NCBI GenBank assembly: GCA_029959085.1
Contig: JARWIR010000018.1
Location: 4,216,001 to 4,280,000 of the forward strand
Origin: Nemophila menziesii
Taxonomy: Eukaryota > Streptophyta > Magnoliopsida > Boraginales > Hydrophyllaceae
DNA length: 64,000 nt
Reading direction: 5' to 3'
Shown: positions 29,946 through 43,225 of the stretch, piece by piece
Layout of the letters: the number at the start of each line of letters is the position of its first letter
How positions within the stretch are numbered: position 1 is the first letter of the stretch
The notes under the pieces: generated by a model
Database searches by the model: none
Seen by the model: the letters and a program-made list of their open reading frames with translations, nothing else
What the model was told of the DNA's origin: nothing
Program-made: the position numbers and the translations under genes

Positions 29946-31942
29946 ATATATGATGTTATAAAATAAATATTGTCCGTTAGTATTTTTTACTTTTAAACAA
30001 GGCCTAAACCTAGGCCAAGTTCTTTTTGGGCCTTTTTTAGTGTTCCCCTAGGTGTAGGTGCGTTGGGCCTTTTCTAATCAATCAGGTGTAGGTTATAAAG
30101 GTAAAGGAAAGACCTACATCTTTAACATAAACCTTCATTGCCGCATAACAATTCAGCCGCCACACTATTCATGTGTAGGTTATAAATGAAAAGAAAAAAC
30201 CTACATCTTTATCATAAACCTTCATAGCTGAAGAACAATTCAGCAAAACTATTCATGTGTAGCCGCGAGTTTTTTATTGAAGAAAGCAGATTAAAGGTAA
30301 AGAAGAAAACTTTTAACTCAATCTAATTTCAATAGAACATAGGAAGTGTAATTGATTTCTTTTTTACAATTTACAATTTTATGATTTATTTACATTTTTA
30401 TTTAAGACTATGATGAAGGATCTCCTCCAGATGAATCTTCCATACTTTTCAAGATTATATTCCTTTTAAGCATATTCTTTTATTTAGAGTTTATGTAATT
30501 TCCCATAAGGTATACTTTTATTATGAACAATACTTATTTAATGATGAAGAAAACTGAAAATGATATGCAAAATAATGTACAAAAAGAAAAGTTAAAATCC
30601 ATATAGATTTCTTAAATCCTTAATTTCGTCTTCTATTTGTTTTCATTCATTGTAATCTTAATGTAGATGCTAAACATCTTCTTTAACTTGTATATTGATT
30701 GAATAAAATTATAATAAAACTTGCTCAACATATTTTTGTGTCTTTTTGTGACATGAACCCAATGCCTTATTTAATGTAAAACAATATTTAGTACATTTAC
30801 AACATCTACTTGTTCCATTTTAAATTACACTAACACTTATTAAAGCATAACACAATGACTATATTTATTGCTTGCCAATAGTAATTAGGTAGTTTATTTA
30901 GTGGTAGAATATCCAAAGATTAGATTTGAACATTGAACAAAAAATATATGTTATTTTCTTAGTTGACATCTTAGAAATTAACTTTATTTGCTTTAAAGGT
31001 AGCATTTAATTTTTCTTGTTTGTAAATCTAAACGCTTAACATAATTGAGATTCGAAACACTTATGCAACATCTTAAGAACATAATGTTATATAATTTTTA
31101 CTCCAATAATTTATAAATGTTTTATCTATTTTTAACTGTTAATATTTCATCATTTATCAATGCGATTTGTAGAGAGCTATTGGATTTAGAGGAAAAAACT
31201 AGTTGGTCATTTTGTTTCAATAAAATGAAACATATGCGTAACAACAAATACATAATTGGCAAGAAAGGTATTTACAACATACCTCGATTTTAAGCATTTT
31301 ATTCCCCTTCTACATACATAGACCATAGGGTTATTACATTAGTTGTATCATATAGGTGGTAGTAAAAAAAAGATAATATATATCATCTATTTTTTTAGTA
31401 ATGATTGATTTAAGTTTTTACCAAAATGACCTTAGTCTTGCTGACTTTACTGTTTCTAAAATATAAAATCAATTTATCTAATATTTCTTCTCAAGTTTAA
31501 GCACAAAACCATCTATGGAATATCTAAATTTAGATTTAGATATAATTTCAATTAGTAAAATAAAGTTTTAATTAATTGTGTTGATTGAATTGAATAACCA
31601 TTTGAATGTGATCATTACTAAGAAAATGTATTAAGTTAACTTAAAGCATATTGTTAAATTATTTGGTTATGCGAATATTATTGAATTATAATTTTTTGAC
31701 TACACTCTGTAGAGTTTATAGTATTTGGAAATCCTTTATATATACATAAATATAATCATGTGTAATCAATAAAACATAAGTGTGTTAACATGAATATTTG
31801 ATCAATGTAGAATGGTATGATAAGAAAAGGATAAAAAAAGTTAATATAATATCAATGAAACTGAATAATAAAGCTATAAACATGTAGTAATATATCGGTC
31901 CTCGGTCTTATAAATTTAACCTTGAAAAGAAAATACTAGGAA
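29946..31942. other. Unit 1: AT-rich stretch without a gene
   Basis: There is no supported coding sequence. It holds a two-copy repeat of about 85 bp at 30086-30260. Otherwise I recognise nothing. Confidence 0.5.
30086..30260. repeat. Unit 1: two-copy 85-bp repeat with small hairpins
   Basis: GTGTAGG starts at 30086 and 30173, and a third partial start is at 30257. Each copy contains TGTAGGT and, about 20 bases on, ACCTACA, which can pair. Counterparts are at 43406-43577 and 56745-56916. Confidence 0.7.
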
Positions 31943-32250
31943 TGGTCATTAGAGAGTGATTGAGACGATTTGATGATCCGATCCAAATCACTACCCATAA
32001 GATATAAACCGGAAACAAATAATTAGAACCTCCTTTATTAGCCGGAAATATAACATCCTTTAAACCAATCACGTTCTTATGTTTGGGATAACGAAGAAGA
32101 GTCAATTCGCACAAAGTCTTTAATGTATCTATCTTTTTACCAACCATATTTTGTAACTTCTTAATCACAACTATCTCGGTTGTTTCTCTATTTGTAGCAG
32201 AACATACTATACCATAAGCTCCTTGTCCAACTAATATGGCCCATAAGTTT
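31943..32250 (-). pseudogene. Unit 1: captured MAP-kinase fragment (antisense)
   Basis: On the minus strand it reads 'GQGAYGIVCSATNRETTE', 'IVVIKKLQNMVGKK', 'LCELTLLRYPKHKNVIGL', 'KDVIFPANKGG'. This is kinase subdomains I to V of a plant MAP kinase: the Gly-rich loop, the ATP-binding Lys in VxIKK, and helix C with Glu and 'LLR'. After a one-base shift near 32000 the other frame gives 'LMGSDLDRIIKSSQSLSN', the MAPK hinge region. It stops at the 'NDH' position. The catalytic loop, activation TEY/TDY site and C-lobe are absent, so there is no kinase activity. It lies opposite to the retroelement's direction. Confidence 0.8.
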
Positions 32251-32370
32251 TTACTTTGTCTTTAGGTATAAAAATAATATATTATTATATTTGTGTATTT
32301 ATAGAGGCAGAGGTGTGAAAAAAAAATCCAAATAGATGTAATAATTATAATGATTTTTAAATATTATATT

Positions 32371-34934
32371 TTGTGATTTCAATGTAGGATTAGGGATGAC
32401 AACAATTTTATAGTTAAATATATTAAAAATTTCTAAATAATACCAAACATATATGAAAACAATTTAAAAATATATACAAAATTTGATTGGTTTTTGATTA
32501 AATTGAAAATTTGTTATAAAATCTAACATTTGAATTTTATTTTATTGTATGAATATATTTTTTTACCTATATTATCATAAATAACCATCTGTTACACTTT
32601 TCAAAGTCATAAACTAATTTTTTTAACGATGGTCATAGACTTTTCAATTTTGCTTTTTTACCGTAACCATTGTGACCACAGAGATATGTTCTGAATACCC
32701 CCATAAATTTATTAAAATTTTGATATATGTTTTTTGAGTTTTTATGTAAATTATCTGACTAATTTTTATGTTTGAGAGTTTTTAACTACTTGGTTTCTAC
32801 ATTGCTTGGTCATTTATGTTTCAAGATATTTATAAGTTTAATATCTTGTATTAATTAGATATTTTTTGTTTTAAAGTTTTTATTTTATAAATGATATTAT
32901 TAGTAGTTAATTTAGATTCTTGTCGCAAAATTAATAAAGAAAGTAAAAAGTACCAACATTAGTTATGGAAGATTAAACAATAACAAAGTTTAAAATATAA
33001 TAGGTTAAGTAGCCAGTCTGAAATATAAAAAATCAAATAATCATTAAATAACAAACTTAAGAGTGTTAAAGATACACTTTGAATCACAATAACGATTTAT
33101 TTTATTTACCTAATAGATAATTATGTGAAACAGATCTACATCATCTAAATCATGCATAATATCTTATTATTTCATAAATATAATGCAAAACATGTAATTG
33201 ACATCACAAATACACCTGTTTCGCGCATGATGGATTGATTAACATAGAACGTCACATTGTTTATCGTATTTAACACGTGTAACCTAAACTGATCAACATA
33301 GTGGAATATGCACGCAAAGTTTATTGACATAGTCGAACCGTGCACGCCAATTTGATCAAGGCTGTCAAATGATGTACAATGCATTGTTCAAACCATAGAA
33401 ATATTCACATCAGATTGATTTACATAGTCGAAACGTGCACGACACATTGATCGACATGATTGAAACATGCACGATACATTGATTAACAGAGTAGGATCAA
33501 CTCTAAAAAATATTACTAAAATGTCTGTTTTCATGTTATTATATTGGCCTAACACAGTAATTTTACAAATATTTTTAAGACTTGGTTCCACTACGTTAAT
33601 CAATTTGTCGTACGCGTTTCAAGTATGTCGATCAATGTGTCATGAACATTTCGACTATGTAAATCAATATGATAAGAATATTTCTATGGTTTTGAACAAT
33701 GTATCGTACATCGTTTGACATCGTTGATCAATCTGTCGTGCATGGTTCAACTATATCAACCAACTTTCCGTGTGATCAGTTTAGGTGAACACGACAAACA
33801 ATGTGATGTTCTATGATAATCAATCCATCGTGCGTGAAACAGGTGTATATGTGATATCAATTACATGTTTTATATTATCCTTATGAAATAATAAATATTA
33901 AACGTGATTTGGATAGAATAGATTTATTTCACATAATTATCTAATAGGTAATTAAATCATTATTATGATTCAAAGTGTATCTTTAACAATCTTAAGTTTG
34001 TTATTTTATGATTATTCGATTTTTCTTTTTTCAAAGTGATTAGTTAACCTATTATATTTTCGAACGTTGTAATTGTTTAATCTTCCATAAATAATTTTTG
34101 TACCTTTTTTCTTTATTTGTTAATTTAGTAAAAAGTGTAAATAACTACTACTAGTATATTTTATAAAATAATTATTTTAAAACAGTAGGTATCTAAGTAA
34201 TACAAGATATTGAACTTATAAATATCTTGAATCATGAATGACATGTAATGTAGTGATCAAGTAGTTATAAACTCTCAAACAAAAAAATTAGTAAGATAAT
34301 TTACACAAAAAATTAAATATGTTATCCAAACCCAAAATAAAGAATTTCACAATTTTTTCAAATTATGGGAGTACTTAGAACATATCTATATGGTCCGGTT
34401 TGTCACCTATCCCATTTAGTGATGGAAATGGTTACGATAAAAAACCAAAACTGATGGTAGATAAATTGACTAAAATCGCTTTTTATATCCGTTGTTAAAA
34501 TTATTAGCTTATCCCTTTAAAAATTGTAACAGATGGTTCAACCTGGTAGGTTGTGGTTTTAAATTAAAATAAAATAAAAAAAAATCGAAAACCATTTATA
34601 TCATCTATATGTTCATAATTTATATAAACTATGTAAAAAATATATATTAAAATAAAGATCAAATATTAGATTAAACCAACTAAATAACAAATATCTAATT
34701 TAATTAAAACTCAATAAATTTTGCATATATGTTAAAAAAATTCAGATATGTTTGGTATTATTTCATAAATTTTTCATATATTTATGGAGTTATAAATTTT
34801 TTATGGTTAAAAATCGCAAAACCTTTCTAAATTTGTTTAGGATTTTTAATAAAATAAATGGTTATAGTTATATTTTTTGATTTTTTTTAATTTTTTTAAA
34901 CAATAGGCATCCCTAATCCCACCATGAAATCACA
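32371..34934. repeat. Unit 1: foldback palindrome of about 2.56 kb
   Basis: The two halves are imperfect inverted copies. Outer ends are TTGTGATTTC (32371) and GAAATCACAA (34925-34934), followed inward by TTAGGGATGAC and GGCATCCCTAA. The centre is near 33531-33550, between CTGTT and AACACAG. The inner 0.5 kb is built of degenerate units of about 32 bases (TTGATNNACATAGT, GAAACGTGCACG). Frames on both strands (33172-33384, 33388-33603, 33467-33718) are mirror images of each other and not genes. It may be a foldback or a hAT-like element with extended inverted repeats. Confidence 0.75.
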
Positions 34935-35241
34935 ATAAACATATGGAAAGTTCTTTTATAACTACCTCCATGTTTTTGACTTGAAAAAGTAATTGCTTAA
35001 TTATTCTTATAAGATATTTTTGTTAATATGATTAATTGAGGTGACAATATCTTTTATAGTTATATTTTATTCTTTAGGGAATAAATATTTTCTCTCTATA
35101 TTCTAAAAGGAACAGTTTGATTTCATTTGTCTTTTATATATTTAACTGCCTTTTTTGAATTTCCTTTCTTTTCTTACGTGACTCCGACTGCCTCATGGGC
35201 CACCATAGCGCCGCCGCCAGCTCTAGTCGATTCTGGGGATG
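34935..35241 (+). other. Unit 1: sequence between foldback and LTR
   Basis: No gene. It ends in a short GC-rich patch and TTCTGGGGATG directly before the LTR, which takes the place of the PPT. Confidence 0.5.
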
Positions 35242-36791
35242 TGATGTCTCCCATTTTCTTCTAAATATAAGCCCTTAGTTACATCATTTTAGGTAAATAT
35301 TAGACTTATTTGCTAGACTTGTATGCTTATTTCGTTATATTATATTTTCTCCCTTTGGAATTATGATATTTCATTTCTAGAGCTTTTGTGCGGTAATTTG
35401 TTTGTTTTTAGTGCAAAGTTCATAGGTCCATGGATCCTATGGAGCACTAATACAAAGATGAGAATTTAGAATTAAAGTCTTAGATCGAGCAGAGGAGTCA
35501 AAAGAAAGAAAAGATTTCCCAAAGAGATAACTAAAAGAGCTTAATTTGGAAGGTTGTTACTAATTACTAATATTGAGCCACTTATCCACTTAGCCACTTA
35601 GCCACTAATTTGGAAGATTTGGGGACTGAAATCAGGTGATTTGGAGTTGAGACGCAAAAGTTACGACCGTTTTAATAACAATTGTACATAAGTTATGGGA
35701 TTCATGGGATGGACTTGGGATTTTTATAATTTAACTTATTATTTAAAAAAACCTCAATCCGACTCTGCTACTGTAAATAGGTCTTATGACCTCCTTTTTA
35801 GAAACATGTCATTACATTTTTATTCCACGCAAAATTACAAGTCAGAGTAGAAGGTAGAAGAGGAAGCTAGAGCTATAGAATTCATATTCCTCCATTAACA
35901 GCCAAATCCAACGCCTCAATTAGGCTTTCTATTCTACTTCTGAAATTTAGAATAATTTCTTTATTTTTTTTTCAGTTTTTCTTTCGAACATTAGTTAAAT
36001 TATTCAGTACTTGAGAATCGTAAATAACGGGTCGAAACCCTAGTTAATTAACTTCTATTTTTAAATTTGGGATTTTACGATTTAATCTGAGTTGGGAATT
36101 TATTATTGAATATTATGTTGAGATTGTTTATTATTTTTTTTTTTTATGATCAATTAGAAATAAGTTTTAGTAATTAGGCTATTCACTTTAGTTGCGAAGT
36201 GATCATCCGACCGGGGAGGGGGGGTTTGATTACAGAATTAGGTAATATCTATGTGATGTTCGTTATTGACCGACATGCTTGACTAATCACATAGCCAAGG
36301 AGGTAAGGATCTTCACATTTGTAAGTAAAGTTGCTACGTTAGAGGGGCTTGTCTTACCGTATGATAGATCCTAGGTCCACCCGACAGGGGGCTAGGAGAT
36401 ATTAGAGGTCCCGACTAATAATTATATGACAATTCTACCCTTAAACGAAATAGTAATTTTATTAACTTAGGTGGATTTCTTGCGAGACTCAAGTACATCT
36501 CTCATTCTTGCGTCCAACCTTATTTACTTGCATGATTTCTTTTAGTTAATACTTTAAGCACTTTACTTTATTGCATCTTTAATTCTTAGACAAAACCAAA
36601 CAAAAATCTTATCATTTTATTTTTCTGTTTAACAATTAATTCTACTATTTCGACTAATACTAATGTTATAACTAGCCGTCTCTGAGAAAAAAATTCATAG
36701 TATTTACACATTAATTAGAACGACTCATGCACTTGCAGGTAGTGTCCCTCTCATTTAGGGTGGTCATTTTATCACACACCAGGAGTCACCA
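35242..36791 (+). repeat. Array LTR 1 (1550 bp)
   Basis: It starts TGATGTCTCCC and ends GTCACCA. It carries a G-tract (GACCGGGGAGGGGGGG) near 36210 like that of the element B LTR family. It lacks about 42 bases near 35605 that LTRs 2 and 3 have, lost between two GGAAGATT copies. Confidence 0.85.
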
Positions 36792-36797
36792 AGTTTT

Positions 36798-36815
36798 TGG
36801 CGCCGCTGTCGGGGA
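36798..36815 (+). other. Unit 2 primer-binding site (tRNA-Asp type)
   Basis: TGGCGCCGCTGTCGGGGA, six bases after the LTR end. Confidence 0.85.
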
Positions 36816-37027
36816 CGGTAGCGTGTGACCCTGGTGTTAATTCTATAGTTGTTTAATTGTTATTTTTATTTTTCAGTTTTACGCTTTTTTTTGTTTTTCC
36901 TTTCTCAGGTTTTACAGGTTTGTTGTATGCTCGATAACCCTGAGATATTAGTCAGACTTCAAAACAAAAGAAAGAAAGAAGAAAAGAAGCAAATGAGAAG
37001 GAAAAGAGATTAGCCAAAAAAGCATAA

Positions 37028-38770
37028 ATGGCTAATGTTGATAATCGTGATCCAACAATCAGAATCAAGCATTCCTACTCCACATGTAGGACGAACTCAA
37101 CCTCAAGTCTTTTATGACCCATGGTTCATACAAGGTCCTAAAAAAATTCCATAGCTCTTGGTGTTGGTCCTCCAGATATTAATGTCCCAAGATATAGAAC
37201 AGATTCGGGTATGTTAGCTCAATTCCAAAACTTTGGAAATTTTCGTGGAGCAGGTGGAGATGACGCAATTCGTACAGTATAGAAATTTATGCAAATATAT
37301 GATGCGTATATAACGCAAGGTGTAACAAGAGAACATATGTATTATGAAAATTTCAGATTTTTTGTGATAAACGCAGCGACTGTATGGCATGATTCACAAG
37401 AACCCGGATCAATCACGAATTGGGATGAGCTACAAACTGCGTTATTTGATCGTTATTATACGAGAAACATGAGATTGAACGCACAAATCGAGTTAACATC
37501 ATTTGAACAAGATTAAGGTGAATCTGTAGGCAATTGTTTGACAAGATTGTAACTCGTTTGAGAAGAGTTCCAGATCATGGTCTTTCAGAAGAGTAACAAA
37601 TATCGATATTTTACAAAGGTCTTGAGGGACGCTTAAGGAAATATTTATACTTACTTTGTGGTGGGGAGTCTTACAGGTAACTCCAGCCAATGCTAAAATT
37701 ATTTTGAATAGAACAGTGGAGATGAGTTGGGTTAGAATACTATGAGAGCATCTATCCGAGGTACATGTTATAAAGAGAGTAGTGCTGGAATTGATGAGAA
37801 ATTATCTTAATTATAGAATATATTGAAGAACACATTGGTGCAACAACTGAAATAGTTTACTTTAGCTGTTAAAGAAGGTTTTTTAGGTAGGAGAGCTGAT
37901 GTTAATGTGAGACAAGAAATATATGGGTGTTCAAACTGTGGTCTACAAGATCATGATTGGGCACTGTTTCCAACCGAGAGAACTATAATTCAGGTGGTCA
38001 AGGTTATCAACCGAATATAAACCATCTGGTTTTCCAATATTCGAATCCAAGTGGGGCCGCAAATCCGACATACTCATATCAACCGCGTCCCCAAGGTAAA
38101 AAACTATCGACCAAGACCGCAAGACAACTACCAAGAGGGACAAAATTACTGAAATCAAGATCAGAGGCAACCATCTTAAGACACCTTTACCGATGCTATG
38201 AATCAGAAAGCTATACCTTCTTAACCTCAAGAAGGTGCGTTAGATGTTCAACAAAGTTTACATGCTCTAATTACTATGCAAGCAAAAACGTAAATAGATA
38301 AGATAGCATCTATCGCCGCATTCAAAATGTTAGAAAATCAAATAGCTCAGATGGCGAAGCAATTGAATAAGAGTTCACAAGGGAAACTCCCATGTGACAC
38401 TAAGGATCCGAAGCAAAGAGAAGATTGTAATGCTATAGCGCTCAATAGCGGTAAGAACTCAACCACTTCATTTTCCTGCTATGAAAAAAGAAGAAACGAC
38501 TGTGAAAGAGAAAACGGTAAAAGATGTGGTGGAGAAAGAAGGAGAACCAAAGTTGAAGAGGTGGAAGTTGAGAAAACTCTGGAAAAAACAAAAAATTAAG
38601 ATGTTATAGAGAATCGTCCTCCTCCACCCTTTCCCTCATGAGTTCAGAATAAGGGAGATATGGATGATTATCAAAGATTCATGAAAGTGGTGAGAACTCT
38701 TAACATTAATATACCATTCTTAGATTCCTTTGAAGATGTACTGAAATATGTGAAATTCCTGAAGAGGGCT
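37028..38770 (+). pseudogene. gag: Unit 2: gag
   Basis: It starts at ATG 37028 after an A/G-rich leader. Recognisable pieces are 'GMLAQFQNFGNFRGAGGDD', a TAG stop at 37280, 'KFMQIYDAYITQGVTREH', 'ITNWDELQTALFDRYY', then a TAA at 37514. After several frame changes a knuckle 'CSNCGLQDHDWALF' (37928-37969) has Phe in place of the last zinc-binding Cys. The conserved 'GKLPCDTKDPKQRED...LNSGK' region is at about 38380-38460. Many stops are present. It cannot make Gag. Confidence 0.8.
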
Positions 38771-38811
38771 ATCACCACAAAAGACCATATCTAGAGAATA
38801 AAATAATAGGT

Positions 38812-39275
38812 TTGCTAGAAGAGTGTAGTTTCATATGCCAAAGTAAGTTGTCACCTAAACTATTTGATCTTGGGAGTTTCACAACTCCTATTTCTATTGG
38901 TAATGAGTGGCAAGGGAAAGGTTTATGTGATTTGGGTGCGAGTATTAATCTCATGCCCAACTCAATTTTTGAGAAGTTGAGATATAAAATGCAAGACCAA
39001 CCTCTATGGTCTTGCAAATGGCTTACAAATCTCTCGCACATCCAGAGGGACAAATAGAAGATGTCCTTGTTAAGGCAGGTACGTTAATTTTTCTCGTTGA
39101 TATTGTTATACTTGAACATGAAGCGGATAGGAATGTCCCCATTATTTTGGGAAGAACATTCCTAGCCATGGGGCGTACTCTTATTGATGTACAAAATGGA
39201 GAATTAACCATTTGTATTCAAGACGAGGAGGTAAAGTTCAATGTGTTTAGGGTAATGAAGTTTCTAGTTTCTTAG
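38812..39275 (+). pseudogene. pol: Unit 2: aspartic protease
   Basis: 'LFDLGSFTTPISIGNEW' and 'CDLGASINLMPNSIF' contain the active-site D-L-G-A-S. A frameshift at about 39040 leads to 'SLAHPEGQIEDVLVKAG' and 'VPIILGRTFLA', the second hallmark of retropepsins. The frame ends at TAG 39273. The key residues are visible but the frame is broken. Confidence 0.75.
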
Positions 39276-39287
39276 GAGGATTGTTTC

Positions 39288-41230
39288 CGAGTGGATGTAA
39301 TTGTCCAAGCCATGAAAAAGGTATTTAATGATATTAATTTAGATGATGACTTGTAGGCAGCCTTAACACTTGACTTACCTGAGCTAATGTAAGAGCTTGC
39401 CAAAACAGTGGCAGCTCTGAATTCTTAATATCCAAGGCATAGGCATTTAGCCTATAAACTGGTGAGAGAACATGTGGAGGTTATACCTAAAAAACAACCA
39501 TCTATGGAATCTCCCCCACAATTAAAAGAGAATCTACTTCCGTCACACTTGAGGTATGCTTATTTGGTAACTAATAAGAATTTACCTGTTATTGTTTTAG
39601 CTACTTTAACAGATCCTCAAGCAGACAAAATGTTGTGTTTTCTAAGAGCTAATAAGGAGGCAATTGAATGGAATATTGCCGACATCAAAGATATTAGTCC
39701 TTCTGTTTGCCAACACAATATTATTGTGGAAGATACAGGTGCACGATCAGTTGAAGGGCAAAGAAGATTGATGCCAGCTATGAAGGAAGTAGTGAAGAAA
39801 TAAGTTATCAAATTGTTAGATGCGAGAATAAATTTTCCCATTGCTAGTAGCGAGTGGGTGAGTCCGGTTCAATGTGTACCAATGAAGAGTTGTATTATTA
39901 CAATCATGACTGAACAGAATAGAGCCATTTCCTCAAGAACCGTGATTTGTTGGAGGGTGTGTATGGATTATCGTAAGTTGAAAAAGGCCACCAGAAAAGA
40001 TCATTTTCCCCTTCCGTTTATAGATCAGATGTTAGAAAAGTTAGCTGGAAAAGAGTACTATTGTTTCATAGATGGGTACTCTGGATATAATAAGATTTAT
40101 GTAGACCAAGTGGATCAACACCAAACAACCTTTACATGTCCTTTTGGCACTTTTTCTTTCCAAAGGATGTCATTTAAATTGTTTAATGCACATGCTACTT
40201 TCCATAGATTCATGATGGCAATCTTCTAAGACAGTATTAATAATTTCCTTGAAGAATATATGAATGACTTGTTTATGTGTTTGGTGATAACTTTGATGAG
40301 TGTTCACAGAATCTAGAGAAGGAATTAATTAGATGCAAGGAAATCTAATTTGGTTTTGAACTGGGAGAAGTGTCATTTCATGGTTTGTGAGGGTATAGTG
40401 ATGGGACACAAGGTTTCAAGTTTAGATTTAGAAGTTGATCTTGCAAAGATTGATGATTTCTCTAAGATCGCTAAGCCTTTTTTTAACTTACTCGAGAAGG
40501 ATACCAAATTCTTTTTTGATGAGGCTTGCATGGCGGCATTCAAAGAGATCAAGGAGAAGCTTATATCCGCATCTATTATATTAGCTCCTGATTGGAAAAT
40601 TCTGTTTCAAGTTATCTGTGATGCTAGTGATCTTGCTATGGGCGCTGTTTTGGGATAGAGAAAGGATAAGGTATTTCATTATATCTACTATGCGGGTAAG
40701 ACTTTCACAAGTGCTCAAATTAATTATATTGTAACTGAGAAAGAGATATTAGATGTTGTGTATGCATTTGACAAGTTTCCTTCCTATCTTCTTGGGGAGA
40801 AAGTTGTTTTGAATACTGATCATTCCGTTATCAAATACCTTATGGAGAAGAAAGATGCAAAGCCGCGTTTGATCAGATGGGTATTGTTGTTACAAGAGTT
40901 TGACTTAGAGATTCGAGATCAAAGGGTTTTGATAATTAGGTTGTAGATCATTTGTCGCGACTTGAAGGTTCCGAGTTTAATAACGGGGCCGAGTTGGTCG
41001 ACGAAGAGTCTCCTGATGAGAGTCTATTTTCGATATACAATACTGATACTCCTTGGTACGTAGATATAGTAAATCTCATTGTTAGTGGTTCTTTTCCTGA
41101 AAGAGCTACCTCACAAGAGAGGAAGAGATTAATGCATCGAAAAAATCGATTCTTTTGGGAGGATCCTTTCCTCTACAAAACATGTGGTGATTAGATGGTG
41201 AGAATATGCATGCTTGAGAGAATATTGTAA
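39288..41230 (+). pseudogene. pol: Unit 2: RT and RNase H, integrase truncated
   Basis: Pieces follow in order: 'EDCFRVDVIVQAM', 'HLRYAYLVTNKNLPV', '[12 protein letters not shown]', 'CFIDGYSGYNK'. The RT active site reads 'YMNDL' instead of FMDDF: codon 40263-40265 is AAT, so the first Asp is lost. The 29-codon deletion lies at 40441-40470. RNase H shows 'CDASDLAMG', TAG at 40656, 'NTDHSVIKY' and 'MSRLEGSEF'. It ends near 41230 where the LINE piece starts. Confidence 0.8.
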
Positions 41231-41244
41231 TGCATTTGGTTAAC

Positions 41245-43225
41245 GAATTAATTTACACAAGTCGCCTATTTTTTCTGTAAAAATACCCCTAAGTTGGTGA
41301 AAATGAAAATTTCTCAACGTTTGTATATTGGAATTACCAATGATTTGGGTAATTATTTAGGGGTTTTAACCATTAAGAGTGCTAATAGTGAAAATCTTAA
41401 TTATATTAAAGAAATATTATTGGCTAAGTCACCTAGTTGGGTTGCTTTGTTACTTTCGGAAGGTGGGAAAGAAATCCTTATTAAAGTTGGCTATAAGAAA
41501 TTCTTAACTACGCGATGTCTATTTGTGAATTCCCGAACATTTTATGCAAAACATTATTGAGTATTGTGGCTAATTTATGTCGGATGTGGGGAACAAATAG
41601 AAAATTCACTTGGTTAATTTGAAGAAATTGTCAAGATCGAGAAGAATTGAAAGATTGGGGTTTAGATAATTTCATAAAATGAATATTCTATTTGGCTAAT
41701 TAGGCATGGAGTTTGTTGAATAATCAGAACTCCTTTGCATACAAAACTTTTAAAGACATTTATTTCCCTATTTGCGGTTTGTGGGATACAAAACATTAAA
41801 ATAGAAAATTATGGAGTTGGGCAAGTTTCTTTAAGGGTCTTCAGTTTCTTAAAAAGCATATGATTTGGCAAATTATAAATGGAAAAAGTATACATATTTG
41901 GAGTCACTGTTGGCTTAGTAAAATTGTCATTTTAGATAAACCAAGCGATTGTTGTTGAATCGGGATACGGTTGGAAGAATGAACTTGTTTATGATTTATT
42001 AACTCAAATTTTCGCTCAGTTTATAGTAATATTTCCGAGATGTTAGATTAATGATGAGGATAAAATTATTTGGCCTTATAGCAAAAATGGTGAATATTCA
42101 ACCAAATCAGGGTATCATATACTTGCTAATGACGAGGTAGCAGCTGAGACTCAGACTTCCAATTTGGGTGAGACTAGAAATAATTGTATTTGGGATATTA
42201 GATAGATGAATAACGTTCCTACTAGGATTTAAAAAATGTGCTAGAGAGTTTGTAAGAATGCAATTCCGGTAAAAAATAATGTTAAGAAGAAAAATGTGTT
42301 AACAATGAAGTTTGTTAATGGTGTGAACTAGATAAGGAGGACATGAATCATCTTATTCTTAAATGTCCTTTCAGTATGAAGTGTGGGCTTTGACACCATT
42401 ACAAATCAAGATTGATAAATATTTGAATGAAATTTTTTCTGATTGGTTTATAAAAGTAATCAAGGAATATTCTAAAATTGGATGGGAAGTCAAGATTGTG
42501 ACAGGTTATATTCATATCATAATGTGGAACTTATGGAAAGAAAGAATGAAGTATTTTCATGAAGGTAGGGAATGGTGCGCCTGCAATATCTTAGATAAAT
42601 CCAAAGAAACTTGTTTCTAGACATTGTAGACCATGCAATGATTGGGAGAAAAAACTTTTTGAAAAAGGGCGAGTGGTAAACATGGTCAAAGTAATAACCC
42701 TACGATGGAGGATGATACTGATATAGTCTGGATGTGTGATGTTTTTTTAAGGCAAATAAAGAACCTACTGCTATTGTTACAATTGGTATTGATAAAGATG
42801 AAAAAATTAATAGAAAGGTTAATATCATATGTAAGGTCAATAGAGTGATTTATGGAGAAGTTTGGGCCTTAATTATGGTCATGAGGTCGTGTTAAGACCT
42901 TTTTGAGTTAGAGAGTCTCTTTTTACTTTGACAATCTTGAATTAGTTCAAGAAATCTTGGGTTTGACAGAACTTCATTGGAGTCTTGAACCTATTCTTTC
43001 AGAAGTTAGAAAATACTTAAATCATTCTTCTAGTTGGAAAGTTGTCCATATGGAAAGAAGATATAACTCTACAGCGGATGCACTAGCTAAGTGCACTAGA
43101 AGGAATATTGATTTATCTAACTGGAGGGACTATTCTCTTATTGCTTCTAATACATTTTTTACTAATCTTTGTAATACGTGTAGATAGTTTTGGTGGTTTT
43201 TGTTGTGAAAAAAAGTAGGGAGGTT
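41245..43225 (+). pseudogene. Unit 2: LINE (L1-like) fragment
   Basis: Same piece and junctions as in unit 1. The RNase H end is better preserved here: 42957-43187 is open ('SLEPILSEVRKYLNHSSS', 'VVHMERRYNSTADALAKC'). Confidence 0.75.

Noticed and set aside
31943..32250. Functional protein kinase gene
   Set aside because: Only subdomains I-V are present, with a frameshift. The catalytic loop and activation segment are missing in all three copies.
33172..33718. Opposed open frames giving similar peptides on both strands
   Set aside because: They mirror each other because the DNA is a palindrome. They have no start context or known domain, and the same happens in units 2 and 3.
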